Of a stretch of DNA of 64,000 bases, positions 52,028 through 61,557 are shown piece after piece. Position numbers and translations under genes: made by a program. The notes under the pieces are model-generated. The model searched no databases. It saw only the letters and a program-made list of their open reading frames with translations, and was not told the origin of the DNA. The DNA is from Micromonosporaceae bacterium KJ-029. Lineage in GTDB: Bacteria; Actinomycetota; Actinomycetes; Mycobacteriales; Micromonosporaceae. The stretch is from contig BIFP01000048.1 in NCBI GenBank assembly GCA_005402585.1, positions 1-64,000 on the forward strand, read 5' to 3'. Every line of letters starts with the position of its first letter. Within the stretch, counting starts at the first letter, position 1.

Positions 52028-53643
52028 ATGCGGCTGTCCCCTCCCCTGCCCGGCCAGCCAATCGGCCTCTGCATCGCCGAATCGAGGCGAGCCAGCTGGT
52101 CCAAAAGTGACTTGATCTCGTCGGTGCCCGACCCGTCTGCCCCATGCAGCACCTGCATGTCAGCGAGTAGCTCCTCGAGCTGGCGCCGGGCTGCCGTCAC
52201 GTCTCCGACTCCGGCGGCGAGCATAGCGATCTGCTGCCGCAGCGCGAACAGCTCCGGTGCGGCGGATGGCATCGCCCGACGCTCTTCCGCCAAGAGGGAC
52301 CGGAGGGCTTCGAGTGCCGCCGCCGCATCGCCCAACTCCGCCTGGCAGACGGCAGCCTGCTGGCGGCAGTGCCAGATCAGTTCCTGGTCCGGCACCGGCC
52401 GCTCGGCCAGGTCCTCGGCGAGCCGGGTGAACTCCGGCAGCGCCTGCCGGTACGCGCCGGCGAGCACGTACAGGTTGGCCAGGTTCAGCCGCAGCTCCAG
52501 GATCCTCGGCTGCCTGGCAGCGGGGCCCTTCCGCACGGGCCGGAGCGCAGTTTCGAGCAGCTCGGCGGCCTGGTTGAACCGTTCTTCCTCGGCCAGATCC
52601 CACGCGCGTTCTTCCACGGCTGCCAACTCGTCGAGGGACGGCGCGGCCACCGGCTCCGGCGCGGAGCGTGGCCGCACCACCTCAATGCGGGTCGGCGGCA
52701 AAGTGGTGCGGGGTGGCAGCGGCCCGAAGGGGTACCGGTAGGGCATCGTCGGGTCGACTCGGTGCCCGTCGGCGACGGTCATCGCGAGGTCGGCGGTCAG
52801 CTCCGGCGCGACCGCTCCGAGCGGGGCCAACACTCCGTACACCTCGGCGGCCGAGTCCGGACGATGCTGCGGGTCCTTGGCGAGCAGGCGGATGACGAGG
52901 TCCACCAGACTGTCCGCCACCCCGGCCCGGTGCTCGCTGACCGACGGGATCGGGTCGTTCAGGTGCCGGTGCAGCAGGCCGAGCGCGGTGTTCGCCCGGT
53001 ACGGCGGCCGGCCGGCGAGCAGTTCGAACAGGATGCAGCCGAGCGCGTACAGGTCGGCCCGGGGACCGACCGCGGTGTTCAGGGCCTGTTCGGGGGCCAT
53101 GTAGGCCGGTGTGCCGAGGGTGTGGCCGGTGGCGGTGAGCCGGGGCACGTCCGGACCGAGCAACGCGGCCACCCCGAAATCGAGCACCTTCACCGACCCG
53201 GCCGGGGTGACCATCAGATTCTGCGGCTTGAGGTCACGGTGCACCAGCGAGGCGGCGTGTGCGGCGGCGAGCACCGAGCAGATCTGTGCGCCGATCGCGG
53301 CGGCCCACGGTACGGATAGGTGACCCTGCTCGGCGATCAGGTCGGCCAGCACCATGCCGGGTACGAGCTGCATCACGATGTAGAGGTCGTCGCCGTGGTG
53401 CCCGACGTCGTGGACGCTGGGCACCCCCGGGTGGTCGAGCCGGGCGGTAACCCGGGCCTCCCGGATGAACCGTTCGATTGCACCGTCCCGCTCGCTGTCG
53501 GAGATGGCGAGCTTGCGGAGGAACTTGATGGCGACGGGCCGGTCGAGCTTCTCGTCGAAGCCGGCCCACACCTCGCCCATGCCGCCGTGACCGACCGGGT
53601 ACGTCAGCTCGTACCGGTCAGCAACACGCTCCTGCGCTCGCAT
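52024..53643 (-). CDS. Serine/threonine protein kinase with C-terminal TPR-like repeats
   Basis: 539 residues. The kinase domain (about 10-270) is complete: glycine loop GHGGMGEV, Lys40 in VAIKFL, Glu62, HRDLKPQN with Asp137, DFG at 155-157 and APE at 183-185. There is no transmembrane helix; instead a Pro-rich linker leads to helical TPR-like repeats (about 340-530). ATG 53643. It lies between a membrane protein and a nuclease-RAMA gene in a restriction-modification operon. Kinases in defence islands can act on the toxic partner or sense phage damage; the target here is unknown. Confidence 0.9.
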   Translation of the reverse strand: MRAQERVADRYELTYPVGHGGMGEVWAGFDEKLDRPVAIKFLRKLAISDSERDGAIERFIREARVTARLDHPGVPSVHDVGHHGDDLYIVMQLVPGMVLADLIAEQGHLSVPWAAAIGAQICSVLAAAHAASLVHRDLKPQNLMVTPAGSVKVLDFGVAALLGPDVPRLTATGHTLGTPAYMAPEQALNTAVGPRADLYALGCILFELLAGRPPYRANTALGLLHRHLNDPIPSVSEHRAGVADSLVDLVIRLLAKDPQHRPDSAAEVYGVLAPLGAVAPELTADLAMTVADGHRVDPTMPYRYPFGPLPPRTTLPPTRIEVVRPRSAPEPVAAPSLDELAAVEERAWDLAEEERFNQAAELLETALRPVRKGPAARQPRILELRLNLANLYVLAGAYRQALPEFTRLAEDLAERPVPDQELIWHCRQQAAVCQAELGDAAAALEALRSLLAEERRAMPSAAPELFALRQQIAMLAAGVGDVTAARRQLEELLADMQVLHGADGSGTDEIKSLLDQLARLDSAMQRPIGWPGRGGDSRI

Positions 53644-53685
53644 CCGGCTCCCCCTGTCAAGCAGCAGATTCCGCTGGTCGCCGCG

Positions 53686-54489
53686 CTAGGACCGTGCACC
53701 GCTGATGCCCGCCAGTTCCCGGTACGCCTCACGCACGGCGTGTTGGGCATCCAGGTCGTGGGCAGCGTTCTCGGCGGCGACGGCTGCGAGTTCGAGCGCG
53801 ACCTGAATCCGGGCAAGTTCCGCCTCGTTCTCTTCCCACAACGTCCGCACTTTCTCGCGCTGTTCTGCAAGCATGCTCGCGGCGTGACTGCTCGGTACGG
53901 CCGCCAGTGCGGGCAGCTCCTGGCGGCGCACTTGGGGGCGTAGCGGACGCCGACGGCTGAGAACGTCGGCAGCCTCCCACAACGTCTGAGCGAGCAACTG
54001 CCCGCCCTCGACCGGATCGATCACGCGTTCCACGGTCGGCAGCGCGCGGCCGGCTCGCTCGGCCAACTCCAGCAGGTCGAAGAAGACCACACGTTCGTCA
54101 TCGTCGAGCGCGTGGTGAAGCCCGGGAAACTTCGCCAGGTCTGCGGCCACCACCTCACCGGGCGGGGCCTTCGGCAGAGTCCTTGCCAAGCCGACGCCTA
54201 GCGCGAGCACGGCCAGGAAGAAGATCACCAGAAATGGCGCGCCGCTGAGGAACAGCCCGAAGGCACCGATCAAGACCAGCGTGGCGAGCACGATGATGCC
54301 GGCGATGTTGGGGTCTTTCTGTTGCACCGGCGTGGCTCGCAGCTCGGTGATGCTTCCCCACTCGCGCTTGATCGATGCTCTGGACACCTTGAGTGGCGCG
54401 ACTGCGGCCACGGTTCGCGTGTCGTCTGTCGCGATCCAGAGGTGGAAGGGCTTGTCGGACGGGGACAACCGTCCTCCTCTCGGGAGCAT
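53686..54489 (-). CDS. Two-helix membrane protein with coiled-coil C-terminus
   Basis: 267 residues. A short N-terminal beta region (DKPFHLWIATDDTRTVAAVA) is followed by two adjacent membrane helices (about 62-105), then a cytoplasmic helical domain with LLELAERAGRALPTVERV and a coiled coil (about 215-265: AEQREKVRTLWEENEAEL). It begins 4 bases after the hsdR stop and precedes the kinase by 42 bases, so it belongs to the same operon. No family is recognised; it may anchor or gate the defence complex. Confidence 0.68.
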   Translation of the reverse strand: MLPRGGRLSPSDKPFHLWIATDDTRTVAAVAPLKVSRASIKREWGSITELRATPVQQKDPNIAGIIVLATLVLIGAFGLFLSGAPFLVIFFLAVLALGVGLARTLPKAPPGEVVAADLAKFPGLHHALDDDERVVFFDLLELAERAGRALPTVERVIDPVEGGQLLAQTLWEAADVLSRRRPLRPQVRRQELPALAAVPSSHAASMLAEQREKVRTLWEENEAELARIQVALELAAVAAENAAHDLDAQHAVREAYRELAGISGARS

Positions 54490-54493
54490 TCAG

Positions 54494-57400
54494 TTAGGCG
54501 ATGCCCTTACGGCGGCGGATCATTTGGTACGCCTGCCGGCGGGCGAACTGGTTGAGCTGTGAGCGCAGGCTCTCGTCGTCGAGGTAGCGCTGCATGAGCT
54601 TGCCGTTGTCGTCGTGCCGGGACAGGATCACGTCCTCGATCCGCCGGTCGCACACCACGCCGAAGTTGCTCTCGTCGTTGACCATCGCGGCGGCCTCGAG
54701 GGTGCCATCCTCGGCCAGGGCGACGATCTGCTGCTCGACCCAAACCTTGTCGGACTCACCCAGCCCGATACCGAACCGGTCGTTGAAGTCATCGATCAGC
54801 TCCGACAGGGCGACCTTCTCGAGGTCGTGCTGGCGGCCCGCTCCCCCGCCCACGAAGCCGGGCAGCATCTGCTCGCCCTCTGGGCTCAGCGAAGCGTCGT
54901 GCTCGCCGGTCTTGCTGACCCGCAGGTGGGTCAGCTGCACCTCGCCGATGTCGACGGACGGATCCTGCCGGCGGGGCAGCCGGTTGAGCAGCGCCCGCCC
55001 GTACAGGTAGAGCCGCTCCAGCTCCTCGTCGTGGTACGGCACGACCTGGCTGAGGAACGCGTACATGCGGGTGTAGTCGCGCAGCGCGGACCGGAACGTG
55101 TCCGCGGCCTCGGGGTCCTCGGCGGCCAGGGCCTTGTAACGGTCGACGGCCGGCTCGGTGAAGCGGTACAGGGAGGCGTGTGCCCGCTGGAGGGCGGTGT
55201 CGGTGGTGGCCGTGCGCTCGGCGGCGAGCAGCGCCTCGGCGTACGCCTGCATCTCGGAGTCGACGAGCAGCGCGTGGGCCATGACCGCGTGTTGCGCGGT
55301 GTAGAGCAGGTTCGGGTCGGTGGGGGTGGTGGCGGCGGTCTCGAAGTACGGCTTGAAGTGCTCCGCGATGTCGCCGGCCTCGTTGACGAAGTCGAGCACG
55401 AAGACGTCGCCCTGGGCCTTGAGCGGGTGAGTTCGGTTGAGCCGGGACAGGGTCTGCACCGCGGCGACGCTCTTCAGCAGCTTGTCCACGTACATCGTGG
55501 TCAGCAGTGGCTGGTCGAAGCCGGTCTGGTACTTCTCGGCGACGACCAGGATCCGGTACTCCACCGCGTGCTTGGCCTTCGGCGTGCCAGCGTGCTTGTC
55601 GTCAGCGGCGGTATAGGCAAAGCGCTCGGGCAACTCGCCCTCGCTGAACCCGTTGACGCGGGCTTCGGTGTGCTCGACGCCGTCGACCTCCAGCTCGCCG
55701 GAGAAGGCGACCAGGGAGTCGCATCCCACGTACCGGTGCAGCTCGACGTACTTCTTGATGGCGGTATGCAGGCGGACGGCGGCCTCGCGGGATCCGGTTA
55801 CCACCATTGCCTTAGCGCGACCGCCGAGACGCGGCGCGGTGTGCTTATGGAAGTGCTCGACGATGATCTCCGCCTTCTGCGCCTGCATGGTGGGGTGCAG
55901 GCTGGCGAAGCGGGCGAGCTGCGCCCCGGCCTTCTTGGGGTCGACCTCCGGGTCGTCCGGGTTGGCGTTGGCGAGTTTCCAGTACGCCTTGTAGGTGACG
56001 TAGTTGCGCAGCACGTCGAGGATGAAGCCCTCCTCGATGGCCTGGCGCATCGAGTACGTGTGGAACGGCTGCGGGTTGCCGGTCACCGGGTGCGGCGTGC
56101 CGAAGAGTTCGAGGGTCTTCGGCTTCGGGGTGGCGGTAAACGCGAAGTACGACAGCGTCTCGTGCCGACCACGAGCCAGCGCCGACGCGGTGAGCAGGTC
56201 ACCGGAATCGTCCACGTCGTCGCTGCCGAGCTTGAGCAGCACCTTCTTCAACGCGGCGGCCGAGTCGCCGGACTGAGACGAGTGCGCCTCGTCGACGATC
56301 ACGGCGAACCGCTTGCCCTTGAGCCCCTGCACCTGATTGAGGATGTAGGGAAACTTCTGCATCGTGGTGATAATGATCTTCGCGGTCTCGCCCTGGAGTG
56401 CGGCGGCGAGCTGGGCGGAGTCCTTGTCGATCCGCTGCACCACGCCCGGCACGTGCTCGAACTGGAAGACCGTGTCCTGCAACTGCCGGTCCAGCACCAC
56501 CCGGTCGGTAATGATGATGACCTTGTCAAAGACCGGCTCGTTGGGGCGCAGCCCCTTGGCCCGGGCGTCCTCGTCAAGCGCCGGCGCGGTGTGCAGGCTG
56601 GAGAGCCGGTGCGCCAGCCAGGCGATGGTGTTCGACTTGCCCGACCCGGCCGAGTGCATGACCAGGTAGTTGTGGCCGGAGCCGTTGCGGGCGGCGTGGT
56701 CGGTGAGCTGGGTGACCGCGTGCCACTGGTGGTAGCGCGGGAAGATCAGGCTCCGCGACTCCTTGTCGGTGTGCAGGAACCGCCGGACCAGGTCCATCCA
56801 GGTGTCCGGGTGCCAGATCTGCTCCCACAGGTAGGAGCTGCGGTAACCGGACGCTCCCGCCGGCGGGTTCCCTGCGCCGCCGGAGACGCCCGGCCCCTCG
56901 GAGCCGGTGTTGAAGGGCAAGAACCGGGTCTTGTCGCCGGCCAGCTTCGTCGTGACGAAGATCAGGTCGGGATCCACGGCGAAGTGCACGAGGGTACGCC
57001 GGGCGAAGAGCAACTCCTTCGGGTCGCGGTCTTTGCGGTACTGCTCTTTGGCGTCCTCGACGGTCTGGCCGGTGAGCGGGTTCTTCAGCTCAGCGGTGGC
57101 GAGCGGGATGCCGTTGACGAAGAGCACCAGGTCGAGAGTGTTGTTGTTGCTGGTCGAGTAGGCGAGCTGGCGGGTGACTGCGAGGCGGTTGGCACGATAG
57201 AGCTTGAGCGCATCATCGGTGATGGCGTGGGCGGGCTTGAAGTAGGCCAGCCGGATCAGGACACCCTTGTCCTTGACGCCGCGGCGGAGGACATCGAGCG
57301 GGCCGCGCTCGTCAAGCTGCTTACCGAGATACTGGGCAAAGTGCCGCTGCGCCTCGTTGGGGTTGTTCCCGTGGTACGCCAGCAGCTTCGCCCACGTGTC

Positions 57401-57553
57401 CGGCTGTGTAGCCCCGATAAACGCAAACAACTCGGCCGTGTCCACGCCCAACTGACGGTCGTAGTTGCTGGCCGCCCCGCGCAGCCACCCCGACTCCAGT
57501 AGCGCGGTTTCCATGGCGGCCTCGAACGACCGCTCCTGATGCCCCTCGCTCAT
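54494..57553 (-). CDS. hsdR: Type I restriction enzyme subunit R
   Basis: 1019 residues: an N-terminal nuclease domain with Asp141 and Glu155-x-Lys157 (ATAELKNPL), a superfamily 2 helicase with Walker A AGSGKSN at 302-308 and VDEAHSSQSG, and a C-terminal helical region that binds the methylase core. It cuts DNA after translocation from unmodified sites set by HsdS. ATG 57553 overlaps the hsdS stop (ATGA). Confidence 0.93.
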   Translation of the reverse strand: MSEGHQERSFEAAMETALLESGWLRGAASNYDRQLGVDTAELFAFIGATQPDTWAKLLAYHGNNPNEAQRHFAQYLGKQLDERGPLDVLRRGVKDKGVLIRLAYFKPAHAITDDALKLYRANRLAVTRQLAYSTSNNNTLDLVLFVNGIPLATAELKNPLTGQTVEDAKEQYRKDRDPKELLFARRTLVHFAVDPDLIFVTTKLAGDKTRFLPFNTGSEGPGVSGGAGNPPAGASGYRSSYLWEQIWHPDTWMDLVRRFLHTDKESRSLIFPRYHQWHAVTQLTDHAARNGSGHNYLVMHSAGSGKSNTIAWLAHRLSSLHTAPALDEDARAKGLRPNEPVFDKVIIITDRVVLDRQLQDTVFQFEHVPGVVQRIDKDSAQLAAALQGETAKIIITTMQKFPYILNQVQGLKGKRFAVIVDEAHSSQSGDSAAALKKVLLKLGSDDVDDSGDLLTASALARGRHETLSYFAFTATPKPKTLELFGTPHPVTGNPQPFHTYSMRQAIEEGFILDVLRNYVTYKAYWKLANANPDDPEVDPKKAGAQLARFASLHPTMQAQKAEIIVEHFHKHTAPRLGGRAKAMVVTGSREAAVRLHTAIKKYVELHRYVGCDSLVAFSGELEVDGVEHTEARVNGFSEGELPERFAYTAADDKHAGTPKAKHAVEYRILVVAEKYQTGFDQPLLTTMYVDKLLKSVAAVQTLSRLNRTHPLKAQGDVFVLDFVNEAGDIAEHFKPYFETAATTPTDPNLLYTAQHAVMAHALLVDSEMQAYAEALLAAERTATTDTALQRAHASLYRFTEPAVDRYKALAAEDPEAADTFRSALRDYTRMYAFLSQVVPYHDEELERLYLYGRALLNRLPRRQDPSVDIGEVQLTHLRVSKTGEHDASLSPEGEQMLPGFVGGGAGRQHDLEKVALSELIDDFNDRFGIGLGESDKVWVEQQIVALAEDGTLEAAAMVNDESNFGVVCDRRIEDVILSRHDDNGKLMQRYLDDESLRSQLNQFARRQAYQMIRRRKGIA

Positions 57554-58746
57554 AGGTCCACCCCCCGTGCCGTCGTCACGTCGATTTGCCCCGTCACTGC
57601 CGCTGTGATCAACGCTAGGCGCTTCTCATACATGCGATGGGAGAAGCGATCAATGACACCCCGAAGGCGATTTATTGCGTTAAGGCGGGAATCCAGCTCT
57701 ACCCTCGCCGACACCTGAACATTCTTCGACGGCAGGTAAATCGGAAAGGATTTTAGAACATCATTATTGATGATTCGAACCCGAGAATACTGCGCCCAGC
57801 TCCTGATATCCTCCTGGGCGGCCCACAGTTGCCACGCCAAAAAACGTCCGTCCGTATTCTGGTTAGGTTCAAGCGCCGTTAGCTGCTGATTCCCCGTTGC
57901 ATCGTGATTAAGGAACCCAACCTTGCCCAGGGACTCACCGATGCCAGTCACGAGGACGCTTCCAGCCGAGAAGATTGGTACCTCTTCTGCGACGGAGAGC
58001 GCGACAAACTTCTCGGCATCGCCAATTGACATCATTCCATCTATGGCGGCAGGCGTATACCACGGAATTTTTCCGTGCGAGCCGACGGAGTCCCGGTCCT
58101 TAAGTCCGGCTGGCGTCGTCCCCGTTCGAACGGAATGAACCGATCGCCTCAATGGCGCCCTCGAACTCCGGTCGGACTCTACTCCCGCATGCAACCGAAC
58201 TCGGCCTGTGGCCTGCGCCGCACGAACTCTCAGCAACTCCGTAATCGCTCTAATCTGCTGACTCCGCAGAGAAAGGAGCCGATCGATGCGTGCGGTCTCG
58301 ACGTCAAGGAAGTCCGCAATGCGCCGCTGCACCGTCAGGGCCGGCAATGCTTGGCGGTACTCCCCGAGCGCCTCCCAAGAGGTGCGAGGCATCTTGGTCC
58401 CGTATGACGTGGTATTCGCCCAGTCCAACCATGGCGAAGATAGAGTCACATAGAAAAGGAAACGAGAATCTAGTTCTGGTCCGGGTCGCAGGACAAGCAG
58501 TTCACTGGTTGCCGTGCCAGAAGCCGCAGGAGAATACGACTTGGCCAAGTACGGACGCAGCTTACTAAAGAGGACATCACCTGATCGGTGACGTACGCTA
58601 TCGTCGGCCGCCTTCAACGAGCGCTCCCCAACCAGGAGGCGACCGGTTCCCCCTTCTATGTCCTCTAGAGCAATGAAGGGCTGCGGCGTTCCGTCCGACT
58701 TCTCGACCGGGTTCCGCACGACAGCCTTGATCCGAACTTCCCTCAC
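57550..58746 (-). CDS. hsdS: Type I restriction enzyme specificity subunit S
   Basis: 398 residues with two target-recognition domains (about 5-165 and 200-370), each followed by a long helix (RRIADFLDVETARIDRLLSL and RLNAINRLRGVIDRFSHR). It sets the DNA sequence seen by the HsdM/HsdR complex. The DNA, especially the second half, is much more AT-rich than its neighbours, as expected when recognition domains are exchanged between strains. GTG 58746 overlaps the hsdM stop (GTGA). Confidence 0.92.
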   Translation of the reverse strand: MREVRIKAVVRNPVEKSDGTPQPFIALEDIEGGTGRLLVGERSLKAADDSVRHRSGDVLFSKLRPYLAKSYSPAASGTATSELLVLRPGPELDSRFLFYVTLSSPWLDWANTTSYGTKMPRTSWEALGEYRQALPALTVQRRIADFLDVETARIDRLLSLRSQQIRAITELLRVRAAQATGRVRLHAGVESDRSSRAPLRRSVHSVRTGTTPAGLKDRDSVGSHGKIPWYTPAAIDGMMSIGDAEKFVALSVAEEVPIFSAGSVLVTGIGESLGKVGFLNHDATGNQQLTALEPNQNTDGRFLAWQLWAAQEDIRSWAQYSRVRIINNDVLKSFPIYLPSKNVQVSARVELDSRLNAINRLRGVIDRFSHRMYEKRLALITAAVTGQIDVTTARGVDL

Positions 58747-60704
58747 CTCGCCACCTCGCCAAGCAAGGTCTGGATCTCGGCCTCGATTCGCCTAATCTCG
58801 GCGTCGATCTCCGCGAGCGGCCTGGGCGATTGATACACGTAAAAGTGCCGAGTGAAGGGAATTTCGTACCCAATCCTGGTCTTGGATTCGTCGATCCAGG
58901 CGTCGGGCATGTGTGGAAGTACTTCGCGCTTGAGGTAGTCGTGGATGTCCTGGTCGAGCGGCACGTTCTCGTTGTCGCGCAGATCGGCGTCCGGCAGCGG
59001 GTTGCCCTTGCGGTCGGTCTGCACCTCACCCTCCGGATCGCTGGCCGAGAACGCCTCCCAGACCGCCTTCTCCACCGCCGCAGGCAACTTCCCGAGCCCG
59101 TTCAGCTTCATCGCGAAGTCAACCCGTGTACGCGACTCCGTACCGATCAGCGACTTCGCTGCCGCCAGCAGCGACTCCCGCTCAACGTACTTGAGGACCG
59201 CCTTTGCCTCGGCCAGCAGCGCGATCGTCTCCTCGGTGATCTCAAAACGCAGCCGCAGCGGGCGCTCGACGGTGATCCGCTGGTAGCCGAAGTCGGTGGT
59301 CTTGAAGACTTTCACTTTGGCGTGCTGCAGGTGCTCCGGATCGTCCGCGATGGACAGCGCCTCCACGTACGCCCGGGTCAGCTCGGCGATCTGCTCACCG
59401 GTGAGCATCTTGCGCTTGTCGCCGAGGCTCTTGCGCATCCTGGTCCAGTAGTCGCGGCCGTCGAGCAGCACGACCTTGCGGCGCCGGGTCGGGTCCTTGC
59501 GGTTGGTGAGGATCCAGAAGTACGTGGAGATACCGGTGTTGTAGAAGAGTTGGTCGGGCAGGGCGACGATGCCTTCGAGGAGGTCGTTCTCCAGGATCCA
59601 GCGGCGGATCTCCGATTCCCCAGACCCGGCGGCGCCAGTGAACAGCGGCGAGCCGTTGAAGACGATCGCCAGGCGGCTGCCGCCGTCCTCGGGTCGCTTC
59701 ATCTTCGAGATCATGTGCTGAAGGAAGAGCAGCGACCCGTCGTTGATCCGGGGCAGGCCGGCGCCGAACCGGCCGGCGTGGCCGCGGGCGGCCTCGTCCT
59801 TGACGAACTTCTCGACCTTCTTCCACTCCACGCCGAACGGCGGGTTGGCGAGCATGTAGTCGAAGCGTTCGTCGTCGTGGCCGTCCTGGCTGAACGAGTT
59901 GCCGAAGGCGATCTTCGTCGGGTCGCCGCCCTTGAGCATCATGTCGGAGCGGCAGATCGCGTACGTCTCGCCGTTGAGCTCCTGCCCGTAGACCTCGACG
60001 GTGGCGTGGGGGTTGTGCGCCTGGATGTGCTCCTGGGCCTCGGTGAGCATGCCGCCGGTGCCGCAGGCCGGGTCGTAGACCTTGCGGACGATGCCCGGGG
60101 TGATCAGGTCGTCCTCGTCGGGAGCGAGCAGGAGGTTGACCATCAGCTTGATGACCTCGCGCGGAGTGAAGTGCTCGCCGGCGGTCTCGTTACTGATCTC
60201 GGAGAAGCGACGGATCAGTTCCTCGAAGACGTAGCCCATCTGATGGTTGGTGACCACGTCCGGGTGCAGGTCGATGTCGGCGAACTTGGCGACCACCTGG
60301 TAGAGCAGCCCGGCCTCGGCGAGCCGGCTGATCTGGGTGTCGAAGCCGTACTTGTCGAGCACGTCGACCGCGCCGGGCGAGAAGCCGCCGATGTAGGCGC
60401 GCAGGTTGAGCGCGACGTGGTCCTGGTCGCCGAGGAGCTTGCGGAAGGACATCTCGCTGGTGTTGTAGAACGACAGCCCGGCGGTCTTGCGCAGCACCGG
60501 GTCCATGTTCTGCACGCCCATCTGCTTGAGCTGGGCGTGTTTGGCGAGCACCGCGTCCTTTGTCGGCTCCAGGACACAGTCCAGCCGGCGCAGCACGGTC
60601 AGCGGAAGGATCACCCGGCCGTACTCGGACTGCTTGTAGTCGCCCCGCAGCAGGTCCGCCACCGACCAGATGAAGTTCGCCAGCTCTTGGTGCTTGGTGG
60701 TCAC
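58743..60704 (-). CDS. hsdM: Type I restriction enzyme methyltransferase subunit M
   Basis: 653 residues: HsdM_N helical domain (about 5-150), then an N6-adenine methylase with SAM motif DPACGTGG (from Asp211) and catalytic NPPF (Asn287). It methylates the sites chosen by HsdS and protects host DNA. GTG 60704 follows AAAGGAAAC. It is the first gene of the six-gene defence operon. Confidence 0.94.
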   Translation of the reverse strand: MTTKHQELANFIWSVADLLRGDYKQSEYGRVILPLTVLRRLDCVLEPTKDAVLAKHAQLKQMGVQNMDPVLRKTAGLSFYNTSEMSFRKLLGDQDHVALNLRAYIGGFSPGAVDVLDKYGFDTQISRLAEAGLLYQVVAKFADIDLHPDVVTNHQMGYVFEELIRRFSEISNETAGEHFTPREVIKLMVNLLLAPDEDDLITPGIVRKVYDPACGTGGMLTEAQEHIQAHNPHATVEVYGQELNGETYAICRSDMMLKGGDPTKIAFGNSFSQDGHDDERFDYMLANPPFGVEWKKVEKFVKDEAARGHAGRFGAGLPRINDGSLLFLQHMISKMKRPEDGGSRLAIVFNGSPLFTGAAGSGESEIRRWILENDLLEGIVALPDQLFYNTGISTYFWILTNRKDPTRRRKVVLLDGRDYWTRMRKSLGDKRKMLTGEQIAELTRAYVEALSIADDPEHLQHAKVKVFKTTDFGYQRITVERPLRLRFEITEETIALLAEAKAVLKYVERESLLAAAKSLIGTESRTRVDFAMKLNGLGKLPAAVEKAVWEAFSASDPEGEVQTDRKGNPLPDADLRDNENVPLDQDIHDYLKREVLPHMPDAWIDESKTRIGYEIPFTRHFYVYQSPRPLAEIDAEIRRIEAEIQTLLGEVAR

Positions 60705-60810
60705 CAGTTTCCTTTCGATTGCCTTAAGTCAAGCAGTATGGCCGTTGCCCCGGTTTGTTGGATTCCTCCGCTCGGCGGAGACGATCAACCGAACGTCAGC
60801 GGGGCGTTGC

Positions 60811-60838
60811 TGACGGACGATTCATACTTCGCTAGGCT
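60811..60838 (+). promoter_or_regulatory. Leaderless promoter of the toxin-antitoxin pair
   Basis: TAGGCT (60833-60838) lies 7 bases before ATG 60846, so transcription would begin at the start codon. TGACGG at 60811 serves as a -35. No ribosome site precedes the ATG, which agrees with a leaderless message. Confidence 0.55.
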
Positions 60839-60845
60839 CTGCTGT

Positions 60846-61157
60846 ATGAGTCGGCGTGTGACAATCTCCGTCCCGGATGACGTGGCCGAGCAGCTGGACG
60901 CGCTTCCGGCTCGCCAGGTTTCCGCGTACGTCACCGAGGCGCTGCGCCGACGCCGGATCTCCGACGACATGCGTGCCGCTCTGCGGGCTGCGGGCCACGG
61001 CGAGTTCCCGTACGACCCGATCGGCGCGGCGCAGCGGCTGGCCGCCCACCAGGTCACGCCGGAGGCCCGCGCGGCAGCCATCGCCCGGGTCGCCGAGCTG
61101 CTGGGCCGCCCGGCCGACGAGTTGCGGGCGGAGCTGGACCGGCGCTCGGCCGCGTGA
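60846..61157 (+). CDS. Ribbon-helix-helix antitoxin of a VapBC-type pair
   Basis: 103 residues opening with a CopG/RHH fold (RRVTISVPDDVAEQLDAL, then VSAYVTEALRRRR) and a helical tail that would wrap the toxin (RVAELLGRPADELRAELDRR). Its stop overlaps the PIN gene start (GTGA). RHH antitoxins repress their own promoter. Confidence 0.85.
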   Translation: MSRRVTISVPDDVAEQLDALPARQVSAYVTEALRRRRISDDMRAALRAAGHGEFPYDPIGAAQRLAAHQVTPEARAAAIARVAELLGRPADELRAELDRRSAA

Positions 61158-61555
61158 ACCGGCCGTACTGGGTGCTCGACACCGGCGCGCTGCTGGCGTA
61201 CGTACACGGGGTCCCGGCTGTCGGCGAGGCGCTGGTCGAGGTGGCCGACGCCGAGGGCACGGTAGCCGTGCCGCTGGCCTGCCTGTTGGAGGCGTACAGC
61301 CTCCTCGATCCCGTCGAGCACGAGTTGCTGCGGATGCTGCGTCGCAATCCCGCCGTGCGTACCGTGCAGCCGACGCTGGAGCTCGACAATGACGACGAGG
61401 CACCGACCATCGGCAGCATGGCCCGGCACACCGGCCGTCTCGGTGCCGGCCACGCCGCCTGGGTGGCGCTGGCCAACCAGGCGGGCGTCATCACCTCGCG
61501 GCCCGACCAGCTCCGGGTCGTGCTCGGCGAGGGCTGGGAGTTCCTGGAGGTCTGA
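61154..61555 (+). CDS. PIN-domain toxin of a VapBC-type pair
   Basis: 133 residues with a PIN fold: acidic residues in VLDTGALLAYV, LACLLEAYSLL and, near the end, GVITSRPDQL. VapC-type toxins are metal-dependent RNases that cut tRNA or rRNA. GTG 61154 overlaps the antitoxin stop. It ends two bases before the convergent methylase-like gene. Confidence 0.85.
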   Translation: MNRPYWVLDTGALLAYVHGVPAVGEALVEVADAEGTVAVPLACLLEAYSLLDPVEHELLRMLRRNPAVRTVQPTLELDNDDEAPTIGSMARHTGRLGAGHAAWVALANQAGVITSRPDQLRVVLGEGWEFLEV

Positions 61556-61557
61556 TC

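Noticed and set aside
54614..57502. Long + strand frame opposite hsdR
   Set aside because: Antisense shadow; hsdR has nuclease, helicase and Walker motifs on the other strand.
58830..60845. Extension of the antitoxin frame upstream across hsdM
   Set aside because: It is an antisense shadow of hsdM; the RHH domain begins at ATG 60846 with a leaderless promoter in front.
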